From Sphingomonas mollis (GTDB lineage: Bacteria; Pseudomonadota; Alphaproteobacteria; Sphingomonadales; Sphingomonadaceae), in contig NZ_JAELXS010000002.1 of assembly GCF_016427505.1 (NCBI RefSeq), forward strand, positions 62,001 to 126,000: a stretch of DNA of 64,000 nt, given 5' to 3'. Both the position numbers and the translations under genes were made by a program. Below are positions 52,394-61,598 of this stretch, in pieces (position 1 is the first letter of the stretch; the number at the start of each line of letters is the position of its first letter). The notes below the pieces were generated by a model. That model saw only the letters and a program-made list of their open reading frames with translations, was not told where the DNA came from and did not search any database.

Positions 52394-54688
52394 TCAGTTC
52401 AGGGTCACGAACGTATCCATCACCCGCTTGCGTCCCGCATTCTCGAAATCGATCTCCAGCTTGTTGCCCTCGATCTCGGCGATCGCGCCATAGCCGAACT
52501 TCTGGTGGAACACGCGCTGCCCGACTGACAGGTCACCGCGCCCCTTGTTGCCGAGGCTGACCGCGCTGGCCCGGCTTTCGACGATTCGTTTGGGGGCGGT
52601 CGTGAAGCTGGACCCGCCCATCTGCCCGGCGGCACGTTGCCATCCCGGCCCCCGCCCGGTGCCGCGCGCGACATCGGCGAACGGATCGGCGCGTTCCGAC
52701 CAGTTGGCCCGCCACAGGCTTTCGCCGCCGCTCATGCTGGTTTCGGTATCGATATGCTCGGGCGGCAGCTCGCCGACGAAGCGGCTGGGGATGCTCGACG
52801 TCCACTGGCCATAGATGCGCCGATTGGCGGCATGCAGGATGAATGCCCGCCGCCGCGCCCGCGTGATGGCGACATAGGCTAGCCGCCGTTCCTCTTCCAG
52901 GCTCTTTGTCCCGCCCTCGTCCAGCGATCGTTGTGAGGGGAACAGCCCTTCCTCCCAACCGGCGAGGAAGACGGTGTCGAACTCCAGACCCTTCGCCGCG
53001 TGGATCGTCATGATCGTTACCTGCGGATCGTTACGGCCGCCCTCGTTATCCATGACCAGCGACACATGTTCGAGGAACGCGCCCAGCGACTCATATTCCT
53101 CCATCGCCCGCACGAGTTCGGTCAGGTTCTCCAGCCGGCCCGCCGCCTCGACTGATTTCTCCGCCTGATACATCGCCGTATAGCCGCTCTCGTCCAGCAG
53201 TTGCCGGGCCAGTTCGGGGTGGGGCAGGGTCTGCGCCATGTCGCGCCAACGGGCGATATCGCCGATCAGCCGCCCCAAGGACCGCCGCGCCTGCGCGGTC
53301 AGTTCATCGGTATCGAGAATACGGGCCGACGCCGTGGTCAGCGGCAAAGCCTCCGCCCGCGCCAGTTGATGGATACGCGCCAGCGCCTTGTCGCCCAGTC
53401 CACGCTTGGGGACGTTGACGATACGTTCGAACGCCAGATCGTCCGCCGGCTGGTTGACGATCCTCAGATACGCCAGCGCATCCCGGATTTCGGCGCGCTC
53501 GTAAAAGCGGAAACCACCGACGATCCGATACGGCATCCCGATCGAGATGAACCGGTCCTCGAACTCGCGGGTCTGGTGCGATGCGCGGACCAGGATCGCG
53601 ATATCGTCCAGCGTCGTGCCGTTCCGCCGTGCCGCTTCGATCTCGTCGCCCACCCGGCGCGCTTCCTCGGGACCATCCCAGACGCCGAGCACACGGACCT
53701 TCTCACCCGCGTCCAGCTCGGTCCACAACTGCTTGCCGAGCCGGCCGCTGTTATGCGCGATCACACCACCCGCCGCGCCCAGAATATGGGGGGTCGAGCG
53801 GTAATTCTGTTCGAGACGGATCACGGTCGCGCCGGGAAAATCCTTCTCGAACCGCAGGATGTTCTCCACCTGCGCACCGCGCCATGAATAGATCGACTGG
53901 TCGTCGTCACCGACACAGGCGATGTTCCGCCGCTCCTGCGCGAGCAGCCTTAGCCACAGATACTGGACGCTGTTGGTGTCCTGATACTCGTCCACCATGA
54001 TATAGCGGAAACGCTGCTGATACTGCTCCAGCACGTCGCGGTGCGTCTTCAGGATCACCAGCATGTGCAGCAACAGGTCACCGAAATCGCACGCGTTCAC
54101 CGCCCGCAGCCGCGCCTGATACTGCGCGTACAGTTCGCCACCACGGCCATTGGCATAACGCTCGGACTCGCCGGCATCGATATCGCGGGGGGTGAGCCCC
54201 TTGTTCTTCCACTCGTCGATCAGGCCACCCAGTTGCTTGGGTGGAAACCGCTTCTCGTCCAGATCGGCCGCCACGACGAGCTGCTTCAACAGGCGGAGCT
54301 GATCGTCGGTATCCAATATGGTGAAGTTGGATTGCAGGCCGACCAGTTCGGCATGCCGGCGCAGCATCTTGGCACCGATCGCGTGAAAGGTGCCGAGCCA
54401 CGGCATCCCCTCCACCGCATCGCCCACCAGCCGGCCGACCCGCTCCCGCATCTCGCGCGCTGCTCTGTTGGTGAAGGTCACGGCCAGGATCTCGCTCGGC
54501 CACGCCTTGCGCGTGTACAGCAGATGCGCCAGCCGCGCGGTCAGCGCCGCCGTCTTGCCGGTGCCGGCCCCGGCCAGCATCAGAACGGGACCGTCGGTCG
54601 TCAACACCGCCTCGCGCTGGGGCGGGTTCAGCCCACGCAGATAGGGTGGTTCGTCGATGGTCGAGGGTATGGCGGACTGGTTCACCAT
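52394..54688 (-). CDS. UvrD/PcrA-type DNA helicase
   Basis: About 764 residues from the ATG at 54688. Superfamily-1 motifs in order: LNPPQREAV (Q motif), AGAGTGKT (Walker A), VDEYQDTN (motif II), GDDDQSIYSWRGA (III), RLEQNYRST (IV), VTIMTIHAAKGLEFD (V) and VAITRARRRAF (VI). The C-terminus VGQRVFHQKFGYGAIAEIEG is the tudor-like domain of PcrA/UvrD. 3'-5' helicase acting in nucleotide-excision and mismatch repair. A lone gene, convergent with the small 90-residue gene. Confidence 0.93.
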   Translation of the reverse strand: MVNQSAIPSTIDEPPYLRGLNPPQREAVLTTDGPVLMLAGAGTGKTAALTARLAHLLYTRKAWPSEILAVTFTNRAAREMRERVGRLVGDAVEGMPWLGTFHAIGAKMLRRHAELVGLQSNFTILDTDDQLRLLKQLVVAADLDEKRFPPKQLGGLIDEWKNKGLTPRDIDAGESERYANGRGGELYAQYQARLRAVNACDFGDLLLHMLVILKTHRDVLEQYQQRFRYIMVDEYQDTNSVQYLWLRLLAQERRNIACVGDDDQSIYSWRGAQVENILRFEKDFPGATVIRLEQNYRSTPHILGAAGGVIAHNSGRLGKQLWTELDAGEKVRVLGVWDGPEEARRVGDEIEAARRNGTTLDDIAILVRASHQTREFEDRFISIGMPYRIVGGFRFYERAEIRDALAYLRIVNQPADDLAFERIVNVPKRGLGDKALARIHQLARAEALPLTTASARILDTDELTAQARRSLGRLIGDIARWRDMAQTLPHPELARQLLDESGYTAMYQAEKSVEAAGRLENLTELVRAMEEYESLGAFLEHVSLVMDNEGGRNDPQVTIMTIHAAKGLEFDTVFLAGWEEGLFPSQRSLDEGGTKSLEEERRLAYVAITRARRRAFILHAANRRIYGQWTSSIPSRFVGELPPEHIDTETSMSGGESLWRANWSERADPFADVARGTGRGPGWQRAAGQMGGSSFTTAPKRIVESRASAVSLGNKGRGDLSVGQRVFHQKFGYGAIAEIEGNKLEIDFENAGRKRVMDTFVTLN

Positions 54689-54869
54689 CGAACAGGTAGG
54701 GAACGAACGCCGCCCAGACAAGCGCGGTCCACGTCATCGAAGCGACACCTGACCGTCGCGCCTGCGTAACGAAACGGGGTTAGCGCAGCATCAGCCGACG
54801 AGGCCCGAACGGGTGTGCGTGGGCCATCAACGCACCGGTACAGCCGGGCGCCAACCCACAGGAGCTATC

Positions 54870-55196
54870 ATGACCATCATCCGTAACGTCGCCACGGCGG
54901 CGGCCCTTGCTGCGTGCGTGCTTTCCGCCGCCACCGTATCGGCCGCCGATCGTACCGATCGCGTCCCCGTGACCGTCAACGTCTCGCACGCCGATCTCGA
55001 TCTCGCCAAAGCCGGCGACCGCGTCCGTCTGGCACAACGTATCGCCCGCGCCGCCCGTCGCGCCTGCGGCATAGGATCGATGCGCGGCGCCGCGATGACG
55101 GATGCGGATCGTTGCTACCATGAGATGCTGGCCGACGGCGACGGTCAGCTTGCCGCGATCGAGCGTCGTGGCGCCGTACAGGTCGCCGCCCGCTGA
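54870..55196 (+). CDS. UrcA-family protein
   Basis: About 108 residues from the ATG at 54870 (AGGAG upstream; earlier in-frame ATG at 54813 lacks one). Signal peptide with AALAACVLSAATVSAA, then the UrcA pattern: VPVTVNVSHADLDLAKAGDR, ARAARRACGIGSM and a late Cys in DRCYHEML, likely a disulfide pair. Function unknown; such proteins are common in alphaproteobacteria, particularly sphingomonads and caulobacters. Confidence 0.8.
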   Translation: MTIIRNVATAAALAACVLSAATVSAADRTDRVPVTVNVSHADLDLAKAGDRVRLAQRIARAARRACGIGSMRGAAMTDADRCYHEMLADGDGQLAAIERRGAVQVAAR

Positions 55197-55276
55197 TCCA
55201 TCATGTCGATCGTGGCGCTATGGCATCGCCCTGGTGCCACGGTTGACTTGCGCGAGCCGTTTGCCAGTCTGTCGCC

Positions 55277-55684
55277 ATGACCCAGACTCGCACCGGCGCC
55301 TGCCATTGCGGCGCGATCCGCTACACCGCCACCGGTGAACCGCAACATCACGCGCTGTGTCATTGCACCGATTGCCGCCGCTGGTCGGGCGCACCGATGG
55401 TGGGCTGGATCGCCTTTACCGAGGATCAGGTGACGGTGACCGGCACGCCCGCGACCTATGCGTCCTCGGCGGACGCGACGCGGCAATTCTGCGCCACATG
55501 CGGGACCGGCCTGTTCTATCGCAACCCTGTCTATCTGCCGGGCATCGTCGATATCCAGTCCGGCACGCTCGACGATTATACCGGCAATCCACCCGGCGCC
55601 CAGATCATGGTCAAGGATCGTGTCGCGTGGATGGACGAGGTCGACGCGCTGCCCCGCTTCGCCACCTATCCCGGCATGGATTGA
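55277..55684 (+). CDS. GFA-family zinc-binding protein
   Basis: 135 residues. The GFA (glutathione-dependent formaldehyde-activating-like) zinc pattern: GACHCGAIRYTA, HALCHCTDCRRWSG and CATCGTGLFYRN, giving the seven Cys expected for two zinc sites. Despite the name, most members have no proven enzyme role. Stand-alone, before the MHS transporter gene. Confidence 0.88.
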   Translation: MTQTRTGACHCGAIRYTATGEPQHHALCHCTDCRRWSGAPMVGWIAFTEDQVTVTGTPATYASSADATRQFCATCGTGLFYRNPVYLPGIVDIQSGTLDDYTGNPPGAQIMVKDRVAWMDEVDALPRFATYPGMD

Positions 55685-55728
55685 TCGCAGCGGCTTGACC
55701 GCGTCCGGCGCGGACGTGAAGGAAGCGC

Positions 55729-57021
55729 ATGACCGATCGACCGCATCCTTCCCATGCCCGCGTGCTGCTCGCCAGTTTCGTCGGCACCACGATCGAGTTC
55801 TACGATTTCTACGTCTACGCCACCGCCGCCGCGCTGGTGTTCGGCGAGCTTTTCTTTCCCCTCGGCGCACCCGGCGCGCAGCAACTGGCCGCCTTCGCCA
55901 CTCTCGCCGTGGCCTTCTTCGCGCGGCCCGTCGGTAGTCTGGTGTTCGGCCATTTCGGCGACCGGATCGGCCGCAAATCGACCCTGGTCGCCTCGCTGCT
56001 GACGATGGGTGTATCGACGACGCTGGTTGCAGTGCTGCCGACCTATGCCACGGCCGGTTGGGTGGCCCCGGTGGCGCTCTGCTTCCTGCGGTTCGGTCAG
56101 GGCTTTGGCCTTGGGGGTGAGTGGGGCGGGGCGGCCCTGCTTGCGGTGGAGCATGCCCCGCCCGGCTGGCGCGCCCGCTATGGCAGCGCGCCGCAATTGG
56201 GTGCCCCGGCCGGTTTCATCGCCGCCAATGGCCTGTTCCTGCTGCTCGGCCTGTGGCTGTCGCCGGCGGAGTTTCGTGACTGGGGCTGGCGCATCCCGTT
56301 CGCGATCAGCGCGATACTGGTGGCGCTGGGCCTGTGGATTCGCCTGAAGCTGACGGAAACGCCGGAGTTCGCGGCGTCGCTGGAGGAGGCGCCCCCGCCG
56401 GCGGTGCCGATCGCCGAACTGCTCGGCCAGCACCTCGGCGCGACACTGGCGGGGACGGTCGGCGCGATCGCCTGTTTCGCCGCCTATTATGTCGGCACCG
56501 CGTTCTTGTTGGGATACGGCACCAAGACGCTCGGCTTCACGATGCAGCAGTTCCTGTTGATGCAGCTGGGCGCGATCCTGTTCATGGCGATCGGCATCTA
56601 TCTCGCGGCCTGGCTGGCGGACAATCGTTGGGACGAGCGGCGCGTGCTGGCGGGCGGCTGCGTCGCCACCATTCTGGTCGGCTTCACCATCGCCCCGCTG
56701 ATGAACGGATCGGCCGCCGGTGCTTTCGCGTTCCTGTCGCTCACCCTGTTTGCGATGGGGTTCGTCTATGGCCCCCTCGGCGCGTGGCTGCCCGGACTGT
56801 TCCCGGCCCGCGTCCGCTACACCGGCGCGTCGATGGCATTCAACGTCGCCGGCGTGATCGGCGGCGGGCTGACGCCATTGGTCGCGCAAGGGTTGGCGAT
56901 GGAGCGCGGGCTGGCGGCCGTGGGCCTGTATCTCAGCGGTGCGGCGGCGTTGAGCCTGATCGCCCTCGTGATGATCCGGCCCCGCACGACCCCCGCCGTG
57001 CCGGTCGACGCAGTCCTCTAA
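55729..57021 (+). CDS. MHS-family MFS transporter
   Basis: 430 residues, 12 membrane helices. Signatures: FVGTTIEFYDFYVYATAAAL, RPVGSLVFGHFGDRIGRKST and FGQGFGLGGEWGGAALLAVE. Related proteins carry shikimate, proline/betaine or dicarboxylates; substrate unknown. Different from the transporter at 31.3 kb. Ends convergently with rsmD, overlapping 4 bases. Confidence 0.88.
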   Translation: MTDRPHPSHARVLLASFVGTTIEFYDFYVYATAAALVFGELFFPLGAPGAQQLAAFATLAVAFFARPVGSLVFGHFGDRIGRKSTLVASLLTMGVSTTLVAVLPTYATAGWVAPVALCFLRFGQGFGLGGEWGGAALLAVEHAPPGWRARYGSAPQLGAPAGFIAANGLFLLLGLWLSPAEFRDWGWRIPFAISAILVALGLWIRLKLTETPEFAASLEEAPPPAVPIAELLGQHLGATLAGTVGAIACFAAYYVGTAFLLGYGTKTLGFTMQQFLLMQLGAILFMAIGIYLAAWLADNRWDERRVLAGGCVATILVGFTIAPLMNGSAAGAFAFLSLTLFAMGFVYGPLGAWLPGLFPARVRYTGASMAFNVAGVIGGGLTPLVAQGLAMERGLAAVGLYLSGAAALSLIALVMIRPRTTPAVPVDAVL

Positions 57022-57554
57022 CCGCGCCGCAACAGGGTCAATCGCGCCTTGCCATGGACGCGTGTGGCATCGACGACGAAGTCGGGCAGGGCGATCTCCT
57101 CCGGCTTCGAGGTTTCGATGCTGACCCATGTCGCCGGCCCGATCCACCCAAGCCGTCCCAGCTTGTCGAGCGCCACGCTACCCGCTCCGGTGCCATAGGG
57201 CGGGTCCATCATGATGAGGTCGAGCGGCGCGGGTGCCGGCCCCAGCGCCATCACCGATGTCGCCCGAACGTCGCCACGCGTGCCGAGTTTCGCCAGATTG
57301 GCCTTCAACGCGTCGAGGGCGGCTCGGTCCTGCTCCACGAACAGGCAAGTGGCGGCCCCCCGCGACAGGGCCTCGATCCCCAGCGCCCCCGAACCCGCGA
57401 ACAGGTCGCCAACGGCCAGCCCCTCGAAACTGCCGAGACGGCTGGCGAGCATCGAGAACAGCGCCTCGCGCGTCCGATCCGCGGTGGGGCGGGTGGCATC
57501 GCCCTTGGGCGCGACGAGGGGGCGACCCCGCCATTGGCCGGCAATGACCCGCAT
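57018..57554 (-). CDS. rsmD: 16S rRNA (guanine966-N2)-methyltransferase RsmD
   Basis: 178 residues. The RsmD pattern is complete: MRVIAGQWRGRPLVAPKGDA, RPTADRTREALFSML, SAM-binding GDLFAGSGALGIEALSRGA and the catalytic DPPYGTG. Methylates G966 of 16S rRNA during ribosome assembly. It follows the pseudouridine synthase gene by 1 base on the same strand, an order common in this group, so both modify rRNA from one transcript. Confidence 0.93.
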   Translation of the reverse strand: MRVIAGQWRGRPLVAPKGDATRPTADRTREALFSMLASRLGSFEGLAVGDLFAGSGALGIEALSRGAATCLFVEQDRAALDALKANLAKLGTRGDVRATSVMALGPAPAPLDLIMMDPPYGTGAGSVALDKLGRLGWIGPATWVSIETSKPEEIALPDFVVDATRVHGKARLTLLRRG

Positions 57555-57555
57555 C

Positions 57556-59184
57556 TCAGCGCTTGCCCCGCGGCGGCGATCCCTTGGGCGCGCCGGACGG
57601 TGGACCCTTGCGCGACGGTTTCACCGCACGCGGCGGATGGCCACGACCACCCGCCGGCCCCTTGCCGCCGCCACGGTTCGCGCTCAACGTCCCCGACGTC
57701 GCGGTGCGTGGCCGATCATCGCCAGTGCGGGCAGGGCGGTCGCTCCGGAATGTCGGTGCACGCGGCCGGTCGCCTGCTTCGGTACGTGGTGACTGGCTGC
57801 GGGGACGATCACCCCGCTCCGGCCGATCCCGAAAATTGCCCGTCGGCCGATCCCCGCGCGGCGCGAACGACCGGGGGCGATCGCTCGCTTCCGAGCCGTC
57901 ACGCCGCTGCCCGGTGGCCGGACGGCCTTCGCGCGGATATTGCGTGCGCGGCCGATCCACCGCTTCCGACCGATCACGATACGGCGCGGCAGGACGGTCG
58001 CTGCGCGGCGCGAACGAGCGCGGGCGTTCGCTGCCATCGCGCGGCACGGCGGCGGGACGCCCCTCGCGCGGCGCGGCCGAACGCGGCCGATCGCCGGCAT
58101 CATATCGCTGCGGACGTTGCTCGCTGCCGGAGCGATCACGCGGCTGCCGGTCCGATCGTCCGCCACGCGCGCCCGCGTCGGACAGCTGGAAACGGCCGGT
58201 CGCCGGCCGCGCTTCACCCGTATCGCCGGGACGACTGGGCCGGGTACGGCTGCCCCAGCCACTGTTGGGCTTGGCGGCAGCGGCGCGGGCAGGGGCCGCG
58301 CGTACCGGCGCACGAGCCGGTCGCGCCTCGGCGGCCGGCCGCTCCACCGGCGCGGCAACCGGTGCCGCCGGGGCAGGCTTTGCAACCTTGCTCCGCGGCT
58401 CGACGGTGACGAGCGATTGCAGGTCCGCTCCCTTCGCACGCCGTGGTCCGGCCAGCGTCTTGGTGAACGCGACCAAATCATGTTGCTTCACCTCGCCGAC
58501 CTCACCCGGCGGCAGGTCGCCCAGCACGAACGGCCCGTAGCGCGTCCGGATCAGGCGCCCGACCTGTAGCCCCAGATGCTCCAGCACCCGGCGGACCTCA
58601 CGGTTCTTGCCCTCCGACAACGTCAGTTCGATCCAAACATTGGCGCCGGTGCGGCGTTCCAGATTGGCGTCGATCGGGCCGTACCGGATACCCTCGATTT
58701 CGATCCCCTCGATCAGGTCCTCCAGCATCGCCTGCGTCACATCGCCATAGGCACGGGCGCGATAGGTACGCTCGACCCCGGTGGCGGGCAGTTCCAGCTG
58801 GCGTTTCAATCCGCCGTCGGTCGTCAACAGCAACAACCCTTCCGTGCCAAGATCGAGCCGCCCCACGGGCACCGTGCGCGGTAGATCGGTGGGCAGGCGA
58901 TCATAGATCGTCGGGCGACCGGCCGGATCACGCTCGGTGACGAGCAGGCCGGTCGGTTTATGATACAGGAACAGCCGTGCCGCCTCGGGCGCCGCGACCG
59001 GGTGGCCATCGACCGTGATGCCGTTCAGCGATGTCAGCACCGTGGCCGGGGTGTCGAGCGCGACACCATCCAGCGCGATGCGGCCTTCCGCGATCATGCG
59101 TTCGACCTCCCGGCGCGACGCGATGCCGGCGCGAGCGAGAAGTTTGGCGATGCGATCGCCCGTACGGGGCTCGGAGTCATTCAT
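57556..59184 (-). CDS. rluB: Pseudouridine synthase (RluB-type) with long basic disordered tail
   Basis: 542 residues. Residues 1-60 form an S4 RNA-binding domain (RIAKLLARAGIASRREVERM). About 65-235 is the RsuA/RluB catalytic domain with the Asp in VPVGRLDLGTEGLLLLTTDG. From about 245 to the end comes a roughly 300-residue Arg/Pro/Ser/Asp-rich low-complexity tail with many PRSFAPR, DRPRS and RDGSE units. The core is like RluB, which acts on 23S rRNA U2605; the exact site is not certain. Tail function unknown, probably RNA binding. Just upstream of rsmD. Confidence 0.9.
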   Translation of the reverse strand: MNDSEPRTGDRIAKLLARAGIASRREVERMIAEGRIALDGVALDTPATVLTSLNGITVDGHPVAAPEAARLFLYHKPTGLLVTERDPAGRPTIYDRLPTDLPRTVPVGRLDLGTEGLLLLTTDGGLKRQLELPATGVERTYRARAYGDVTQAMLEDLIEGIEIEGIRYGPIDANLERRTGANVWIELTLSEGKNREVRRVLEHLGLQVGRLIRTRYGPFVLGDLPPGEVGEVKQHDLVAFTKTLAGPRRAKGADLQSLVTVEPRSKVAKPAPAAPVAAPVERPAAEARPARAPVRAAPARAAAAKPNSGWGSRTRPSRPGDTGEARPATGRFQLSDAGARGGRSDRQPRDRSGSEQRPQRYDAGDRPRSAAPREGRPAAVPRDGSERPRSFAPRSDRPAAPYRDRSEAVDRPRTQYPREGRPATGQRRDGSEASDRPRSFAPRGDRPTGNFRDRPERGDRPRSQSPRTEAGDRPRAPTFRSDRPARTGDDRPRTATSGTLSANRGGGKGPAGGRGHPPRAVKPSRKGPPSGAPKGSPPRGKR

Positions 59185-59288
59185 GACCGGCCGAATACAT
59201 GCTCTGACGCGATCAGGCGAAAAAATCTTTGCGCCCGATAGGGTCGGGGCGCGTTATGACACGCAAGCGTAACAAGGGGCGGGGCGCC

Positions 59289-59720
59289 ATGCTGTTCGGT
59301 AAGAAGAAGCGGCACATCGTCCGATTGCTGGTCGTCGAGGACGAACCACTGGTGGCGTTCGACAACGAACATGTGTTGTCGGAGGCGAAGTATGAAGTGG
59401 TCGCCACGGTCGACCGGGTGGCGGACGCCATCGATATCCTGTCCGACGGGCAGGCGATCGACCTTATTCTGGTCGACATCAATCTGGCCGATGGATCGGG
59501 GCTGGACGTCGCCCGCGCTGCACGGCAGCGCGATATTCCCGTGATGTTCGTGACTGGCTCCCTGCCGCCCGAGGCGGCGGAACTGGCTGCCGGCTGCCTG
59601 TCAAAACCTTATAACCAGCGCGACCTGCTGTCCGCGATCGTCGCAATCGAGGAGGGATTGCAAGGCAAGCCACCGAAGCGCCTGCCGCCCGGTTTCCGGT
59701 TGTTCGCGCCCGCCGCGTAA
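59289..59720 (+). CDS. Single-domain response regulator
   Basis: About 143 residues from an ATG at 59289; an ATG at 59256 is also possible. A receiver without an output domain: LLVVEDEPLVAFDNEHVL, phospho-acceptor Asp in LILVDINLADGSGLDVA, Thr in MFVTGSLP and Lys in GCLSKPYNQ. A basic N-terminal KKKR precedes it. Such proteins work by phosphotransfer or protein contact. No kinase lies next to it. Precedes the AmpG-like transporter by 55 bases. Confidence 0.85.
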   Translation: MLFGKKKRHIVRLLVVEDEPLVAFDNEHVLSEAKYEVVATVDRVADAIDILSDGQAIDLILVDINLADGSGLDVARAARQRDIPVMFVTGSLPPEAAELAAGCLSKPYNQRDLLSAIVAIEEGLQGKPPKRLPPGFRLFAPAA

Positions 59721-59775
59721 CGCTTCCCTCCATCGCGATGGTCGCTATGGTCGCTCGCTCTCATAAGGAGCGGGC

Positions 59776-61104
59776 ATGGGCGATACGGTGACGCAGGGAC
59801 GGTGGCGGGACGGCGTGGCGCCGTATTTCGAGCGGCAGCCGCTTGCCGCGCTGGCGCTCGGTATCTCGTCGGGTTTTCCTTATGCGATGATCGGCGCGAC
59901 GCTGACCACGCGACTGGCCGCCAGCGGCATCGACAAGAAGACCGTCACCGCGTTCAGCCTCGCCTTCCTCGTCTATAACCTGAAATGGCTATGGGCGTGG
60001 GTCGTCGATGGCGTCCGCCTGCCGCTGATCGGCCGATTGGGCCAGCGTGTCTCGTGGCTGATCGTGACCGGCCTGCTGGTGATCGCGGCGGTCGCCAATC
60101 TGGCGCTCGTCGATCCGTCCGCCAGTATCGGCGCGACCGCGACGGCGGCGATCCTGGTCGGCGCGGCGGGCGCCACATTCGACATCGTCATCGACGCCTA
60201 CCGGATCGAGATACTGGCGCCGCGTCAGTTGGGCGTCGGTTCGGGCATGAGCCAATATGGCTGGCGGATCGGATCGGCGGGCGCAGGTGCGCTGGCGCTG
60301 GTGGTCGCGGAACGGCACGGATGGAGCGCCGCCTATCTGGCCTGCGCCGCCTTCGCCTTGCCGGCGATGGTGGCGGGACTGGTATTGGGTGAGCCAGTCC
60401 GGCGGCGTGATCCCGTCGTTCAGCGCGGCTTCGCCGAGGGGCTGAAGGCGATCTGGGGACCGTTCGTGCAGTTCTTCGCGCGCGACGGCGCGCTGCTGGT
60501 GCTGCTGTTCATCCTGATCCACAAGATCGGCGACACGCTGGCCAACCTGACGTTGCGGCTGCTGTTCGACGATCTGGGCTTCACCGGCGACGAGATCGCC
60601 TTCTACGACGTCGGCGTCGGCTTCATCGCCTATCTGGTCGGCATCTTCGTCGGCGGCATACTCTACGCGCGGATGGGGATGAAGCGGTCGGTGCTGCTCG
60701 CGCTCGTTCTGATGGCGGTATCCAACCTGTCCTTCGCCGGACTGGCCGCGGCCGGGCATTCCAACATCGGCATGGCCGCCGCGATCGGGTTCGAGAACGC
60801 GGCGAGCGGATATGGCGGCGTCGTCGTCATCGCGTATTTCTCCGCCCTGTGCGACCTTCGCTTCACCGCCGCACAGTTCGCGCTGATCTCCGCCGCCGCC
60901 AGCATCGTCGGCCGGATCGTCACCGGCACCACCGCGGGCGCGTTGATCGAGCGGTTCGGCTATGTCGATTTCTATCTGTCGACGACGCTGTTGGCCCTGC
61001 CCGGCGTCGTCCTGTTCTGGTGGATGAGCCGGACCGGCCTGGTCGATCAATCGATCGGCAGCGCGGGCATCACGGGTGAGGGCGATGCCCGCGATGTCCC
61101 GTAA
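59776..61104 (+). CDS. AmpG-like MFS transporter
   Basis: 442 residues, about 12-14 membrane helices. N-terminal pattern ALALGISSGFPYAMIGATLT and KTVTAFSLAFLVYNLKWLWA fits the AmpG/PAT family, which imports anhydro-muropeptides for cell-wall recycling; VVDGVRLPLIGRLGQR is also typical. AAGGAG lies before the ATG at 59776. No beta-lactamase or ampD is nearby, so the substrate remains open. Confidence 0.82.
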   Translation: MGDTVTQGRWRDGVAPYFERQPLAALALGISSGFPYAMIGATLTTRLAASGIDKKTVTAFSLAFLVYNLKWLWAWVVDGVRLPLIGRLGQRVSWLIVTGLLVIAAVANLALVDPSASIGATATAAILVGAAGATFDIVIDAYRIEILAPRQLGVGSGMSQYGWRIGSAGAGALALVVAERHGWSAAYLACAAFALPAMVAGLVLGEPVRRRDPVVQRGFAEGLKAIWGPFVQFFARDGALLVLLFILIHKIGDTLANLTLRLLFDDLGFTGDEIAFYDVGVGFIAYLVGIFVGGILYARMGMKRSVLLALVLMAVSNLSFAGLAAAGHSNIGMAAAIGFENAASGYGGVVVIAYFSALCDLRFTAAQFALISAAASIVGRIVTGTTAGALIERFGYVDFYLSTTLLALPGVVLFWWMSRTGLVDQSIGSAGITGEGDARDVP

Positions 61105-61115
61105 GCTGCCCGGTC

Positions 61116-61535
61116 TCAGCTGACGGGACGCCCCTCATCGGCAAAGGCGGCGGTAACGGCGGCGGCGGCCATCAGCACGTTCTCGACCCGCCGGACCCCG
61201 AGCAGATCGGTGGTGAGCAGCCGCGCCTTTTCCGGCGCCATCTCGATCCGCCCCAAAATCGATACCAGCGCCGCCTCCGCCGGGGTCATGCGCGCGCAGC
61301 AGCAGGGCGCGATCGCGATCGTACCCGCCGCGGTCGACGCAAGTTCTGCCATCAGCACCCGCATCAGCACCAGCGGCCGACGAAAGCCCTGTCCGAACGC
61401 CGTGAAAAAAGCATGCGCCGCGCGGGCATCGGCCAGACCATGCGCCCCCATCCGCCGCATCGCAAACAACGCGATCCGCGCATTGACGCACGTAGGCAGC
61501 GCATGAGGCAACAGGGTGGTGGTATCGGTCGTCAT
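61116..61535 (-). CDS. DUF6628-like protein, function unknown
   Basis: About 139 residues from the ATG at 61535 (GGAGA upstream). The pattern NARIALFAMRRMGAHGLADA, AFFTAFGQGFRRPL and GTIAIAPCCCARMTPAEAAL with a striking Cys-Cys-Cys is one I associate with DUF6628 of sphingomonads, from memory. The triple Cys could bind a metal or iron-sulfur centre. Convergent with the AmpG-like gene, with an 11-base gap. Confidence 0.7.
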   Translation of the reverse strand: MTTDTTTLLPHALPTCVNARIALFAMRRMGAHGLADARAAHAFFTAFGQGFRRPLVLMRVLMAELASTAAGTIAIAPCCCARMTPAEAALVSILGRIEMAPEKARLLTTDLLGVRRVENVLMAAAAVTAAFADEGRPVS

Positions 61536-61598
61536 CGGGGCGTCTCCGCTCGGGTCGAAACCAAGCCTCGCGCGTTCGTTATTGCAAGTCAATAGCAA

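Noticed and set aside
57563..58540. A 325-codon plus-strand frame opposite the RluB tail
   Set aside because: Its composition mirrors the repetitive Arg-rich tail on the other strand; no start signal or domain.
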